Origin: Dunaliella salina
Taxonomy: Eukaryota; Chlorophyta; Chlorophyceae; Chlamydomonadales; Dunaliellaceae
DNA length: 17,264 bases
Assembly: GCA_002284615.2 (NCBI GenBank)
Contig: MU069916.1
Coordinates: 223,772 to 241,035 of the forward strand
Direction: 5' to 3'
Shown: positions 9,116 to 17,264 of the stretch, piece after piece
Numbering within the stretch: position 1 is the stretch's first letter
Layout of the letters: every line of letters starts with the position of its first letter
Notes under the pieces: generated by a model
Seen by the model: the letters and a program-made list of their open reading frames with translations, nothing else
What the model was told of the DNA's origin: nothing
Databases searched by the model: none
Translations under genes and position numbers: made by a program

Positions 9116-10230
9116 GCTTGTGTGACTGGAATTAGTGGGGTGTTGGGAGGGAGGGGGGGGCGCTGAGGGAATGTGTGTGCCCCAGGGTTTGCCATGGTCT
9201 GGCAGGCAGCATCAGCGCTACCGGGTTTTGCAACAGCTTCTGTCAGACCAACTTGCGTATCTGCGGCGTCTGCCAACAGTCCATCAGCAGGCAACATCAG
9301 CGCTGTTGAGTCAGTGCAACAGCACCTGTCAGACAGTCTCGCATATTTGTGGAGCCTGCCAGAAGTCCACCGCAGCCTGAATAACCTGGCCCTGTTCCTG
9401 GCAGCCTCCAGCTTTTGTCCTGGGGGTGAGAATGTGACAGCTGCAACAAGGCATGGCGCCCTGGAACCTTCCCCACCTGCCAACCCAACCTCAGCAACAG
9501 CAGCGGCTGCAGCAAGTTGAGCGGAATGCCCCCCTTCCCTCCTCCCTCCAGCAATAGCAGCTGTAGCAGGAGCAGCAACTTGTGCAGCATGCCTCCCCCT
9601 ACTTCTCCCCTGCTTCCTCCCCTTCATCCACAGGGATCACGTCGGTACGGCCCCTGCTGCTCTGTGCACTCTGCCTGTGCCTTTGCTTGCTTGAAGGGCC
9701 ATTCTCCTGCTGCTTGTCGCAACCTCCTTGATCTGCTGTTCCTCCCCCACTATGCGCGCATGCGTGATGTAGAACCTTCGGACTCTGACTGACTAACTGT
9801 ATGTCACTGTGGCTTGGTTCTGGTAACGACTGCTTTGGCAATGTGGCAAGGCGCATCCGTTAAGAGTCCTGTGCTCTCCCGGCTCAGCTGCCATCTGTTT
9901 GTTGCTTGACTGTGTGGATGTCTGTGTTCCATGAGTGTGCTGTTTCTTGCTGGCATTCTAGCTTCGGACTGACTGTTGCGCGCGGTGCGCCCCTGCCTGT
10001 GCACGCTGTGCATGAATTGCCTACATGAATGCCTCAGTGTCTTGCTTGTCAGGCATGTGTGTATGGAGACCACGATGAAAAATTTGTTTGCTGTGTTTGA
10101 TTTGTCTTGTGCGTGACGCGCTTTTTTGTGACCTGGATGCTTTGAAAATGCTACTCACCCTTCTTTTCCAGCTCAGCAACCTGGGAGCGGGCACCGAAAA
10201 ACAAAACCATGTAAGCGATGACTCCGGGCC
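9116..10230 (+). other. Probable 3' UTR of the KH-WW gene
   Basis: No credible coding region was found. The first TGTAA (green-algal poly(A) signal) after the stop codon on the plus strand is at 10210-10214, which would make a 3' UTR of about 1.1 kb. That is long but possible. An open frame at 9173-9520 has no domain and overlaps a duplication, so it is left uncalled. A 3' UTR intron cannot be excluded. Confidence 0.4.
9206..9375. repeat. 85-bp tandem duplication
   Basis: GCAGCATCAGCGCT at 9206 recurs as GCAACATCAGCGCT at 9291. Later blocks also align with 85-bp spacing: TGCAACAG(C)...CTGTCAGAC, (T)TGCGTATCTG versus TCGCATATTTG, and CTGCCA..AGTCCA. There are two diverged units in the presumed 3' UTR. 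Confidence 0.8.
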
Positions 10231-10299
10231 AACTGTGCTTGCTTGTTTGCTGCGCTTGTGCTTGCACGTGTCCCTGCTCGATTCGCGCACAGCAGCCCC

Positions 10300-10620
10300 G
10301 AAGTTGAAATTGAAGTGAAATTCTGTCAGTCCTGTGTGGTGCCTGAACCTAGCACTCATGCTTGCCTGCTCTGGCTTGCCATTTGAAATTGAAGTGAAAT
10401 TCTCAGCCCTGTGCAGTGCCTGGAGTCGGCCCTCATGCCCGCCTGCTCTGGCTTGCTCCGGCTTCCTACTCAAAATTGAAGTGAAATTCTGTCAGCCCTG
10501 TGTGTGAACTCTGCACTCATGCTTGCTTGCTCTGGCTTGCGATTGAAAATTGAAGTGAAATTCTGTCAGCCCTGTGCGGAGCCTGACTTGGCTCTTGTGC
10601 TTGCATGCTCTGGCTTGCTC
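10300..10620. repeat. About 80-bp tandem repeat, 4 units
   Basis: TGAAGTGAAATTCT occurs at 10311, 10390, 10477 and 10551 (spacings 79, 87, 74). Each copy is followed by CAGCCCTGTG and then by CATGC(T/C)(T/C)GC(C/T)TGCTCTGGCTTGC. Units differ by small indels. The array lies beyond the likely end of the KH-WW transcript. Confidence 0.85.
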
Positions 10621-11623
10621 CAGACCTGCGCTGTCTCATGTAGCTACCCTGAAATGCGTCATACTTGGTTTAAATTTGCTGAGCTACTAGGTCAGTGCAT
10701 CCTCCAGCCCGCAGAAATGGATTGGCTTACGTAGCTTGTGTCCCAAGTGATCCATTGTATCTTGAATATAACGCTCCCACACATGTGCGAGCTCAAGCTC
10801 AGGCACCAATGAGCAGTGAGCAGGCCCTTGGGCATTTGTGGCCAGCCAGGTGAGTCTGTCAGCTGTACAGCAGTGAAGCATCAAAATAGCTGATTGTAAT
10901 GACAATGTTCTGTACCTCTGTGTGCAAAATGCCTGCCCTAAATCCTAGGTTCAATGAAATGCACCAAAATTGAAATGGTACATGACATTGCTGCATGCGT
11001 GTAACAAGCGTAAGCGCCTTTCAGCCAACAACTGCAATCCTGTTTCACATGCATTCAGTGAATGTCCAATGGAAATGAGTCCTTGAATGCTTTACTGAGT
11101 TTGAAGGCGCATTTCTTCTGGCACAATGCACTCCCCTGTTTGTCAGATTTTTTGAGGAAATAGGAGTTTTCCATTTTCTATGTTTGTGCTTATGGCCAAA
11201 AAGATGCGTTCGAGTCATGTCCGGACTTCGTCTGGAGAACATTGTAAAAGTAAATACATGCACAGGGCCCTCTGGCTCATCACAGAACAATTAACTGGTA
11301 GTGGTGACTCCCGAACGGAATTGGATAGGGGATTGGTCCACAATGGGATAAAGAAATGGGTGAAATGTGTAGGTCCACATGGGGATGGAGAAAGATACAG
11401 TGCGCAAGTAGAGCTCTGGGTGAAATTGCAAAGAAGAGAAAGGCGAGAGAGAAGTGGTTGCAAAGCTGTGCCTGCCTGCAAGAGGGGCTTTCAACTGAGT
11501 TTTAAACAAATAAATGTGTCTGTAACCCAACCAGTCCAATCCGGGAAGAGATAAATTAAGCTCAGACACATTTCAGACATGATTCAACCCTGAGACATCC
11601 GCTTGGCTCATGAAGACTTGGAG
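10621..11623. other. Intergenic stretch without a recognised gene
   Basis: About 1 kb without a supported gene. A 72-codon minus-strand frame at 10687-10905 contains WERYIQDTMDHLG and looks protein-like, but no domain is recognised. A weak direct repeat near 11336 and 11372 (GTCCACA...GGGAT..AGAAA) was the only other structure noticed. Confidence 0.5.
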
Positions 11624-11625
11624 TA

Positions 11626-12251
11626 TAGTAGGTTCCCGATTACTTAATTAATTAATTAATTGTATTTCTCAAAGATGAAATCTTGCGAAGTGAGAAAAAT
11701 AACTCCTGATTCTCAAATACAAAGTGTTGCGAAGTGAAAACGAAGTATAAAATAACAGAATTTTCTGAAAGTGGTAGGATTTTGATAAGGTTGCGCAGCG
11801 GCAGCAGAAGATGGGGAACTTTTTCACCCCCCTGACCCAGCAGCACTGCTTACAGTCAGGCAAACAGCGAGATGGGCATCTCAAAGAGCAACATCAGGCC
11901 CATGCCGCTGAGGAGGGGTCACGGACGTCCTTCAGGTGAGCAGCGTATACAGAACAGGGTGCACAGCTGGACAGCTGTCGTGAATTTGAAGTTCATGTTG
12001 AGCTATGCATCTTCCTTTCTTGCTCTTTCTGCCCTTTCCCTCCTTCCCCCCACAGTTGGGGGCCCATCCTGACGCCCAAAGCTGCTGCTGCTGCTCGTTA
12101 AGGGGAATTGTGGCCTTGCAGCGGCCTCCTCACCTCTGGGACAAAATGCTTTTGACCAGCCAAAACTATGCTGCTGAAGTACGAAGTGGTACGAAGCGTT
12201 ATGAAGTCAAACAAAATAATACCCCAGTGCGAAGTATTTGGGAACCTACTG
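11626..12251. mobile_element. TIR DNA transposon (MITE-like), copy 1, 626 bp
   Basis: Ends are (T)AGTAGGTTCCCGATTACTT and, at the right, its inverted form AAGTATTTGGGAACCTACTG, flanked by TA at 11624-11625 and 12252-12253. A TA duplication with CAGT-type ends is typical of the Tc1/mariner/pogo superfamily. The first base of the left end is T where copy 2 has C. Inside are 10-bp-phased (T)ACGAAGT-like repeats near 11718-11743 and 12180-12207, and a short segment homologous to the conserved split ORF of copy 2. Here that segment is frameshifted and carries a TGA. No transposase core is present, so the copy is non-autonomous. Confidence 0.8.
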
Positions 12252-12253
12252 TA

Positions 12254-13016
12254 GTTAAGATACAAGAAGTCATCAAAACGCATGACCGACGAACAACTGA
12301 AAAAGGAAATTTTGCCAAGCAGTTTTTTTTGATTGCCACTCTGCTAATACAGCACAAAGTGGCAATGACAAAATGGTTGCAATGTCAAAAGACTTCAGCC
12401 TAAACGCACAACTGATCGGTTTGGGCTGGGTATAGACCGGCACATTGCAGATTTACAGATTTTTGAGGGGGACCTCAAGTTATCAGGTAAATGTGGCCTT
12501 CAGCCATGTAGTTTGGCTGCTCAGCTTTCTCTAAAGATTCCGAGTTATCTCTGGTATATTTGTCTTACTCGCGCATACAGAGATGGAAGAAAGACACACA
12601 GCAAATTGCAGTATGCAAAACAGATAACTTGGCGTGTCTGCAGGTTAAAGCCAAAGGGTGACCTCCAAGAAGGTGAAAAGTCTTTGCTGGATATGGTCCA
12701 GTGCGATTAAGGAGAGACCCAACAGTCAGCGCTGTCGCTGACCGCGTGCCTCACCTATTTAACTCTGAAATTGGGAGATAAACAATGGGGGTCGTGGGTT
12801 GTCGGCCAGCCATCCAGGTGTGCGCCTCACCCTCCTGTAACCTGCCCATCCAGTCGTCGCCAAACCCTTTGTGTTGTTTGAATTGCTGGAATGTATGGTA
12901 TTGTCAATTGTTGGTAAGGTCTTGCAAGGTTTACAAGGATAAGGCCTTCAGTCAAGAATTGTGACTGCTAGCCTGCTCATATAAGGCGACTAATTCATGA
13001 AGGAATTGTGGAAGTT
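12254..13016. other. Spacer between the two TIR elements, with a LINE 3'-end remnant
   Basis: No gene was seen. At 12496-12526, CCTTCAGCCATGTAGTTTGGCTGCTC matches 14243-14269 (CCTTCAGCCAGGTTGTTTGGCTGCTC), the end of the LINE coding region. On the minus strand both encode EQPN(N/Y)(L/M)AEG. TTGCAAGGTTTACAAGG at about 12923-12939 resembles the LINE tail repeat. GTCAGCG/CGCTGAC at 12725-12742 is a small perfect hairpin. Confidence 0.45.
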
Positions 13017-13018
13017 TA

Positions 13019-13657
13019 CAGTAGGTTCACGATTACTTCGTAAATTAAATAATTATTTGGCCCAAAAACGAAATCTTACGAAATGAAAAAAATAATTCAT
13101 GGTCCTCAATTACGAAGTGTTACGAAGTGGAAATGAAGTACAAAATAATGGAATTTGCTGAAAGTGGTAGGATATCGGAAAGATGGCACAGCGGCAGCAG
13201 AAGATGGGGAACTTCTTCACTCCCCTGACCCAGCCTGCTGCTTTCAGCCAGGCAGACAGCAAGATGAGCATGTCAAAGGGCAACATCAGACCCATGCCAG
13301 CGAGTAGAAGTCCCGGGCGTCCTCCAGGTGAGCAGCGCAAAAGGCAGCTGTCGCAGAGTTCACGCTGAGCTGTGCATGATCAATCTTCCTCTCTCTCTCT
13401 CCCTCCTCCTCCTGGATACAATGCTCTGGTTTGGTAATTGACTGCAGTTGGGGGAGCCCGTCCCAAAGCAGCTGCTGCACGGCCTTCTCACTGCTGTGAC
13501 GAAATGCTTTTGCTACCACAAAATTATGCTGCTGGGACGAAATGCTTTTGCCACCACAAAATTATGGTGCAGAAATACGAAGTGGTACGAAGTAGTACGA
13601 AGTGTTACGAAGTCAAAAAAAATAATACCCCGGTACGAAGTAATCGTGAACCTACTG
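13019..13657. mobile_element. TIR DNA transposon (MITE-like), copy 2, 639 bp
   Basis: A perfect 24-bp terminal inverted repeat starts CAGTAGGTTCACGATTACTT at 13019 and ends with its complement at 13657. TA flanks both sides (13017-13018, 13658-13659). The ends are identical to each other, which suggests recent movement. TACGAAGT occurs at 13111 and 13121, and at 13576, 13586, 13596 and 13606, spaced exactly 10 bp, all on the plus strand. A 38-bp internal duplication (13498 and 13536) is absent from copy 1. It carries the short split ORF annotated separately. A Tc1/mariner-pogo type affiliation is inferred from TA plus CAGT ends. Confidence 0.88.
13183..13480 (+). CDS. Short split ORF carried by the TIR element (exons 13183-13330 and about 13448-13480)
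   Basis: It starts ATGGCACAGCGGCAGCAG (MAQRQQKMGNFFTPLTQ) and runs to a GTGAGCAG donor after CCTCCAG (last base 13330). With the acceptor GACTGCAG ending at 13447, the frame continues in phase 1 as VGGARPKAAAARP. The equivalent region of copy 1 (about 11800-12105) shows the same donor (CTTCAG/GTGAGCAG), the same kind of acceptor (CCCCACAG) and the same downstream VGG(P/A)...RPKAAAA sequence. Splice sites and protein sequence are thus shared by two diverged copies. The GRPP/RPK pattern is basic and AT-hook-like. It could be the remaining first exons of a transposase or a captured host fragment. The function is unknown and the 3' end is not established. Confidence 0.45.
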
Positions 13658-13659
13658 TA

Positions 13660-13763
13660 TTGTAGTTCTGGTGTAAAAGCGGACACATCATGAGATCCTG
13701 CCTGTGAGAACAAGGGAACACATTTCCTGCGGAGAGAGACACCGGGGGATGTGTGCGATGAAA
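13660..13763 (-). pseudogene. Possible remnant of LINE copy A, C-terminal end
   Basis: Read on the minus strand, VSLRRKCVPLFS aligns with CSLRRTYEHLFS, the segment just after the zinc knuckle in the inserted LINE copy. Copy A on the right breaks off just after its own knuckle. This piece may therefore be the displaced continuation of copy A, separated by the nested insertions at 13764-16340. The match is short and no target duplication was found. Confidence 0.35.
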
Positions 13764-14217
13764 GGTTTACAAGGGGGGTTACAAGGAGTTGGCCAACAGC
13801 CCGAGAATCTGGCTGATTGGTTGCTGGTGAAACATTCTCACCCAGCATCAAAAATTGAAACCAATTCCGACAAACATTTTGAAAACATGAGTCTTGATTT
13901 AGAAAAGCATTGACTTCAAGATCAGTTAAACAATGGAACCTCTCCATAAAAGGGATAAAGTCAGTATCTGGGAGCTGGGCAAAAATGTGACATGGTCTGA
14001 AAAGATCAGTAAACAGGTCCTTATATTCCCTCCGCAGCTCACACAAGTGCTTGCAATAGAAAGAGCGTGTTTCTCATCTTGCACATCAGCACAATCACAC
14101 TTGTCGCAAATGTTTGATCCGCGGTGCCATTTACAAGACTCAACCTTTAAGCAGTGAGCCCGAAGTCTAAACCTGCTCACATTCCTCATGACTCCTTTGT
14201 CCAGATCCGCAAATAAG
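13764..14217 (-). pseudogene. LINE host copy, 3' half (C-terminal zinc knuckle and tail)
   Basis: The minus strand reads LFADLDKGVMRN, then FRLRAHCLKVE and the knuckle CDKC..., H after nine residues. A frameshift follows, then CELRREYKDLF and on to NQPDSRAVGQLL. The sequence ends in a tail of CCTTGTAACC-type repeats at 13764-13786. Its left partner is 16141-16340: the encoded PSYLFAD continues in frame into LDKGVMRN once the inserted element and one duplicated target copy are ignored. The C-x2-C-x9-H motif is the C-terminal nucleic-acid-binding knuckle typical of L1-like non-LTR elements. Confidence 0.75.
14204..14217. repeat. Target-site duplication, left copy (14 bp)
   Basis: GATCCGCAAATAAG, identical to 16141-16154. 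It lies directly against the 3' tail of the inserted LINE. Both copies encode the same LFAD residues of the interrupted host element. Confidence 0.88.
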
Positions 14218-16140
14218 GTTACAAGGTTACAATTGGGTTTGACCTTCAGCCAGGTTGTTTGGCTGCTCGGCCTGATGAACTCTTCCATCCAAAGAATAAA
14301 TATCCATGAGATTAGAAATAAAACGATAAGTCTCATTAGTTTGGTTCTGTAAGAAATGAAAGACATCCTCAGAACTAGCCTGAGTGTAGTAAAAAGCGCC
14401 TGTCTCTTCTTGAAGAACTCTGTGAGCAGAGGGGAAATCAGAAAAGAGATGTTCATAAGTCCTTCTAAGAGAACACACGGGACCGCAGGAACAGAGGAAC
14501 ACAGCATGTTTTTCATCTTGAAGTCCCCCAAGGTCACATTTATCACAAACTGAAGTGTGCTCCTGCCAGAGTGATGTCTCAACCCTTAGGGTGTGTGCAT
14601 GCCAGCGAAAGCGTGCGATGTTTCTCATCATATGCTTGCCTAAATCAAGACGCAAATACCTAGGGACAGAAAAGGGCGCTCCATAAGCAGCCAAAGGCTT
14701 CAAAGGGAGAGCCACCCATTGATGATACTTGGCTAATTTGTTCACACGCTCATTGTGCTCTGCCAAGGCAGCCGCATTCCAAACGCCTTGAAGCCTTTTT
14801 CTCAGATCAACAACGAACTCCTTCAGTGCTACTGGCTGCCCTGAACGCACACTCTGAATAAACATATTGCACCTGTCCAAGCCATTACATGCTGCCAAAA
14901 ACTCTGAGGTCCAACATTTACGAGATATGCAGCTCATGTCAACATCTGCTTGCAGCACCTTGCGAAGTGTAGTACTGTTGCTGCGCAGCAAAGCATTGTA
15001 GAACCTGACTGCTGCACGGAACCAATAAAACTGCAAAGGCTCATGACCACATTCCCGAAGAACAGATCAGTTAGGGGTGGTGCGCTTCACCCCCAGGAAA
15101 CGCTTCAGTAAGCACAGGTGCACAGTTTGTAAAGGGCAGTCCCATTCAGCACCTTCTTTCATATATCTAGTTCCCCAGATTTGACAAGCATACATGCTAG
15201 CAGGGAGAGCATATGCTTTAGCCAGCCAGAGCATGGTATGCGGCCTGTCAGTCAAGTGGTACTCTGACGCAAACTGCCTGATCCGTCTACATCCAGCCAG
15301 GAAAGGAGCGCACATGTGTTCGGCAGTGGCCTGAGGGTTGCGGTGCTTCGTGAACAGCATGCCCAAATATTTGAAAGACTCTGCACAAGCCAAGCGCACT
15401 CCACCTAAAGTAAAGACTGGCACATTATTGCCCTTAGAATTAAAATGCACAATCTCAGACTTGGCAGCATTTATCATCAATCCTTTCCGCCGAGCATAAG
15501 CGTGCAACCTATCCAACATCAACTGGAGCTGACCAGGCTGGTTACTGGTAAGGCACAGATCATCTGCGTAACACGGAGATCGCTTGCACCTGTAACTGCC
15601 CCTTGCACATTTTCTGCCACGCAATCCACATCATTGATGTACAGGGAAAACAGCAGGGGGGAAAGCGGGCAGCCTTGCTTAACTCCAAAAAGAGGGCGCA
15701 CACGAGCTTGGTGCCATCCACTAAGATGTACTCGTCATTAGCATACATGTTCTTAATGATATTCAACAGGCATGTAGGCATACGACTGCACTGAAGGTGC
15801 CTCCAAAGAGCTTCCCTGGGAATTGTGGCGTAAGCTTGCTTAAAGTCAATGAATGCCGCATGCAATCTTGGGGATCGATTGGGACGCTTGACCTGAGCAG
15901 CATGCTGCAAGTGCCGCAAAATAAAAATGGGCTGTAAAGTATTACGGCCAGGATAGAAACCTTATTGCGTATCTGGAATTTTGTTCTTATCTCTGCACCA
16001 CCCTGTGACAACTTCCCTCAACACATTCGCGTACAGTCTGTACAGGGTACCACTAACGGCAAGCATGCGATAATTCCCTGGATCCACAACAGAGCCCTTC
16101 TTGTAGAGAGGAGTAATTTTGGCTATTTTCCAGCAAGCAG
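14218..16140 (-). mobile_element. 5'-truncated L1-like non-LTR retrotransposon inserted in another LINE
   Basis: The minus strand starts inside the reverse transcriptase (WKIAKITPLYKKG) and runs through GFYPGRN, AAFIDFKQAYATIP (motif A), GVKQGCPLSPLLFSLYIND, the catalytic YADD, and LKRFLGVK. After the RT comes a C-terminal domain with EPLQFYWFRAA, FRWHAHTLRVE and a C-x2-C-x9-H-x4-C knuckle. The coding region ends near 14227 and is followed by a short GTAACCTTGTAACC tail. Defects: an in-frame TAA before GFYPGR, frameshifts near 15705 and 15570, and a TGA after KRTTPN (about 15067-15069). The endonuclease region and 5' end are absent, which is usual for incomplete target-primed reverse transcription. 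Bracketed by the 14-bp TSD. Confidence 0.88.
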
Positions 16141-16154
16141 GATCCGCAAATAAG
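16141..16154. repeat. Target-site duplication, right copy (14 bp)
   Basis: GATCCGCAAATAAG at the 5'-truncated end of the inserted element, identical to 14204-14217. Confidence 0.88.
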
Positions 16155-16340
16155 TAAGACGGAGTACAAAAAGGAGTGTGTGTAATTTGATTCAAAGGCA
16201 TCCCACACCAATGATGGTAAGTCACTGCTTTATTGTTCAACGCCCGCGGATTTAGAGTACCCGCATCTCTCCTAACCTTTTGCTGCCTGTATCTCAAATC
16301 ACAAATGGATTCCTGCATGGGGATCTTATAAGCACTCAGC
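16141..16340 (-). pseudogene. LINE host copy, 5' half (connector domain before the zinc knuckle)
   Basis: The minus strand encodes SICDLRYRQQKV, NNKAVTYHHWCGMPL and TPSYLFAD. These align with VVDLR...YHQWVALPL...PRYLRLDL of the inserted copy and VVDLR...THHQW...PKYMFLDL of copy A. The frame runs on artificially into the inserted RT. With 13764-14217 it forms one 5'-truncated element split by the insertion. The exact junction with copy A lies between about 16310 and 16345. Confidence 0.7.
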
Positions 16341-16990
16341 ATCATGCACTGAAAGAGAACATGTTGTTCATCCTTAACATTATCATCAGCCTCACAAAGG
16401 TCACAGTTTGGGGAAGACCCGTGATACCAAGTTGCTGTCTCACAGCGAAGGGTGTGAGCACGAAGTCTAAATCGAGCCACGCTGCGAATGACATCTTGGG
16501 GGAGGTCAAGGAACATATATTTGGGGAGACTGGAGGAAGAATGCCCAACCAAGGCCCTTTCTGTAGGAGGAGCGCACCACTGGTGGTGGGTCAAGCGTTT
16601 TCTGTTGCGCTCTCTTGGGTGTGTGTTGGAAAAAGGCGCCCAATATTGCAGATGCCTGGTCCTGAGGTCCACGACAAAACGACTGAAATCAATGGGCTCA
16701 CAATTCAGCAGCTTCTGTTTGAAGATGTGGGAGTGTGCCAAACCATCCATGGCTGACAGAATATGGGAGGACCAACAATCATCGGACCTTGAGCTCAGCC
16801 GCATGTCAGCCTGCAAAATCTTTTTCATTGTCGAGCTGTTGCATCGGGTCAGAGAATTGTAAACACGCATTGCTGCTCGGAACCAGTTGAATTGTAAGGG
16901 CTCCAAACCACATTCTCGCATGATGCACCAAGAGGGAGTACCTAGTGTCCCTGACCCCCAAAGTCCTTTTCAGCACTGTTAATAGCCACT
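16341..16990 (-). pseudogene. LINE copy A, C-terminal fragment
   Basis: The minus strand reads LTVLKRTLGV at about 16985, a one-base frameshift near 16940, then TPSWCIMRECGLEPLQFNWFRAA. It continues through VVDLR, THHQW and FRLRAHTLRCE to a C-x2-C-x10-H-x4-C knuckle (CDLC...HVLFQC). It then breaks into the next LINE fragment. The sequence differs clearly from the inserted copy, so it is an older or distinct subfamily. No RT catalytic motifs remain. Confidence 0.75.
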
Positions 16991-16998
16991 TCTGTAAG

Positions 16999-17041
16999 AA
17001 AAACTACGTAGGCAGAGAAACTCTCCCTACATCAATTAAGG
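16999..17041 (+). repeat. Dispersed repeat, copy 2 (partner at 930-972)
   Basis: AAAAACTACGTAGGCAGAGA followed by AACTCTCCCTACATCAATTAAGG. It matches the copy at 930-972 in the same orientation and directly abuts the start of LINE copy A. Confidence 0.6.
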
Positions 17042-17092
17042 AGAAGGTGACACATTGGCTCAAAAAAAGAGCCGTGTGCCCCCTTCACCACA
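17040..17092. repeat. Imperfect hairpin with A7 loop
   Basis: GGAGAAGGTGACACATTGGCTC, then AAAAAAA, then GAGCCGTGTGCCCCCTTCACC. The GGCTC/GAGCC inner stem is perfect and the outer part pairs with several mismatches. It lies right after the dispersed repeat and may be part of the same element. Confidence 0.6.
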
Positions 17093-17111
17093 AGGTATGA
17101 ATAAGAGAATG

Positions 17112-17264
17112 CTAATGTGGGTCTGGAGGGTTACTAGAAGCACCTGGCTCTAGAGCCTGGCTGTGGGAAGTATTCTTATTTTCAATAGCGCGGCGGATGG
17201 TGACTAGTTTGTGGGCATATTGAACAGAATGGGCATGAAGTTGTTGAGCAAGCTTTGTGGCACG
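17112..17264 (-). CDS. Possible C-terminal end of an unknown ORF, entering from the right edge
   Basis: A minus-strand frame open from the window edge for 50 codons to a TAG at 17112-17114. It includes KLAQQLHAHSVQYAHKLV and ends NPPDPH. The composition looks protein-like and helical, with no recognised domain. It lies upstream of the LINE fragments on the same strand and could be a retroelement ORF end or chance. Confidence 0.25.
   Translation of the reverse strand, partial: RATKLAQQLHAHSVQYAHKLVTIRRAIENKNTSHSQALEPGASSNPPDPH

Noticed and set aside
9173..9520. 115-codon ORF after the KH-WW stop codon
   Set aside because: It spans an 85-bp tandem duplication, has no domain or splice context, and is best explained as 3' UTR.
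10687..10905. 72-codon minus-strand ORF with WERYIQDTMDHLG
   Set aside because: It looks protein-like but is short, isolated and without a recognised family or splice partner.
12725..12742. Small perfect hairpin GTCAGCG/CGCTGAC
   Set aside because: A 7-bp stem with a 4-nt loop is expected by chance in 17 kb, and nothing around it suggests a function.
13513..14046. 177-aa minus-strand ORF
   Set aside because: It chains the end of a LINE, a possible second LINE remnant and the terminal region of TIR element 2. It is not a gene.
15962..16921. A single 319-aa protein on the minus strand
   Set aside because: It is a chance fusion of three LINE pieces: copy A knuckle, host connector and inserted RT. 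The 14-bp TSD marks one of the joins.

Overview
This is a nuclear genome window from a eukaryote, most likely a chlorophyte green alga. The evidence is spliceosomal introns with GTGAG donors and (T/C)GCAG acceptors in nearly every exon, very long (GT)n/(CA)n tracts, Ala/Pro/Gln-rich proteins, L1-like non-LTR retrotransposon debris, and TGTAA (the usual green-algal poly(A) signal) in the plausible 3' positions. The organism call is an inference. No prokaryotic gene, CRISPR array, tRNA or rRNA was seen.

Layout. (1) 360-1987, minus strand: the first three exons of a Sec1/Munc18-family gene best matching VPS45 (126 residues). The rest lies beyond the left edge. Its second intron carries a 39-bp minisatellite. 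(2) 1988-2259: a 272-bp gap between two divergent start codons, a likely shared promoter. (3) 2260-9115, plus strand: a complete eight-exon gene for a predicted 608-aa RNA-binding protein with a Gln/Pro/Glu-rich N-terminus, three KH domains, a Pro/Ala/Gly/Tyr-rich linker and a C-terminal WW domain. All seven introns fit by codon phase. The introns are unusually rich in structure: two start directly in a long (GT)n tract, one holds a ~260-nt long-arm hairpin resembling algal intronic miRNA precursors, and intron 6 is packed with degenerate tandem copies of its flanking exons. (4) 9116-11623: 3' UTR and intergenic DNA with an 85-bp duplication and a ~80-bp repeat. (5) 11624-13659: two copies of a ~630-bp TA-flanked terminal-inverted-repeat transposon, sharing a short split coding segment and 10-bp-phased subterminal repeats. 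(6) 13660-16990, minus strand: nested, decayed non-LTR retrotransposons. A 5'-truncated copy (RT plus C-terminal zinc knuckle) sits inside another copy and is bracketed by an exact 14-bp target-site duplication. (7) 16991-17264: a shared dispersed repeat, a hairpin and a possible ORF end.

How the parts relate: the two cellular genes are a trafficking SM protein and a nuclear RNA-binding protein. They share a promoter gap, and nothing suggests a common pathway. The right-hand third is mobile-element territory with no host gene recognised. The observations most worth follow-up are the intronic hairpin, the exon-copy graveyard in intron 6, the nested LINE insertion with TSD and tail repeat, and the paired TIR elements.
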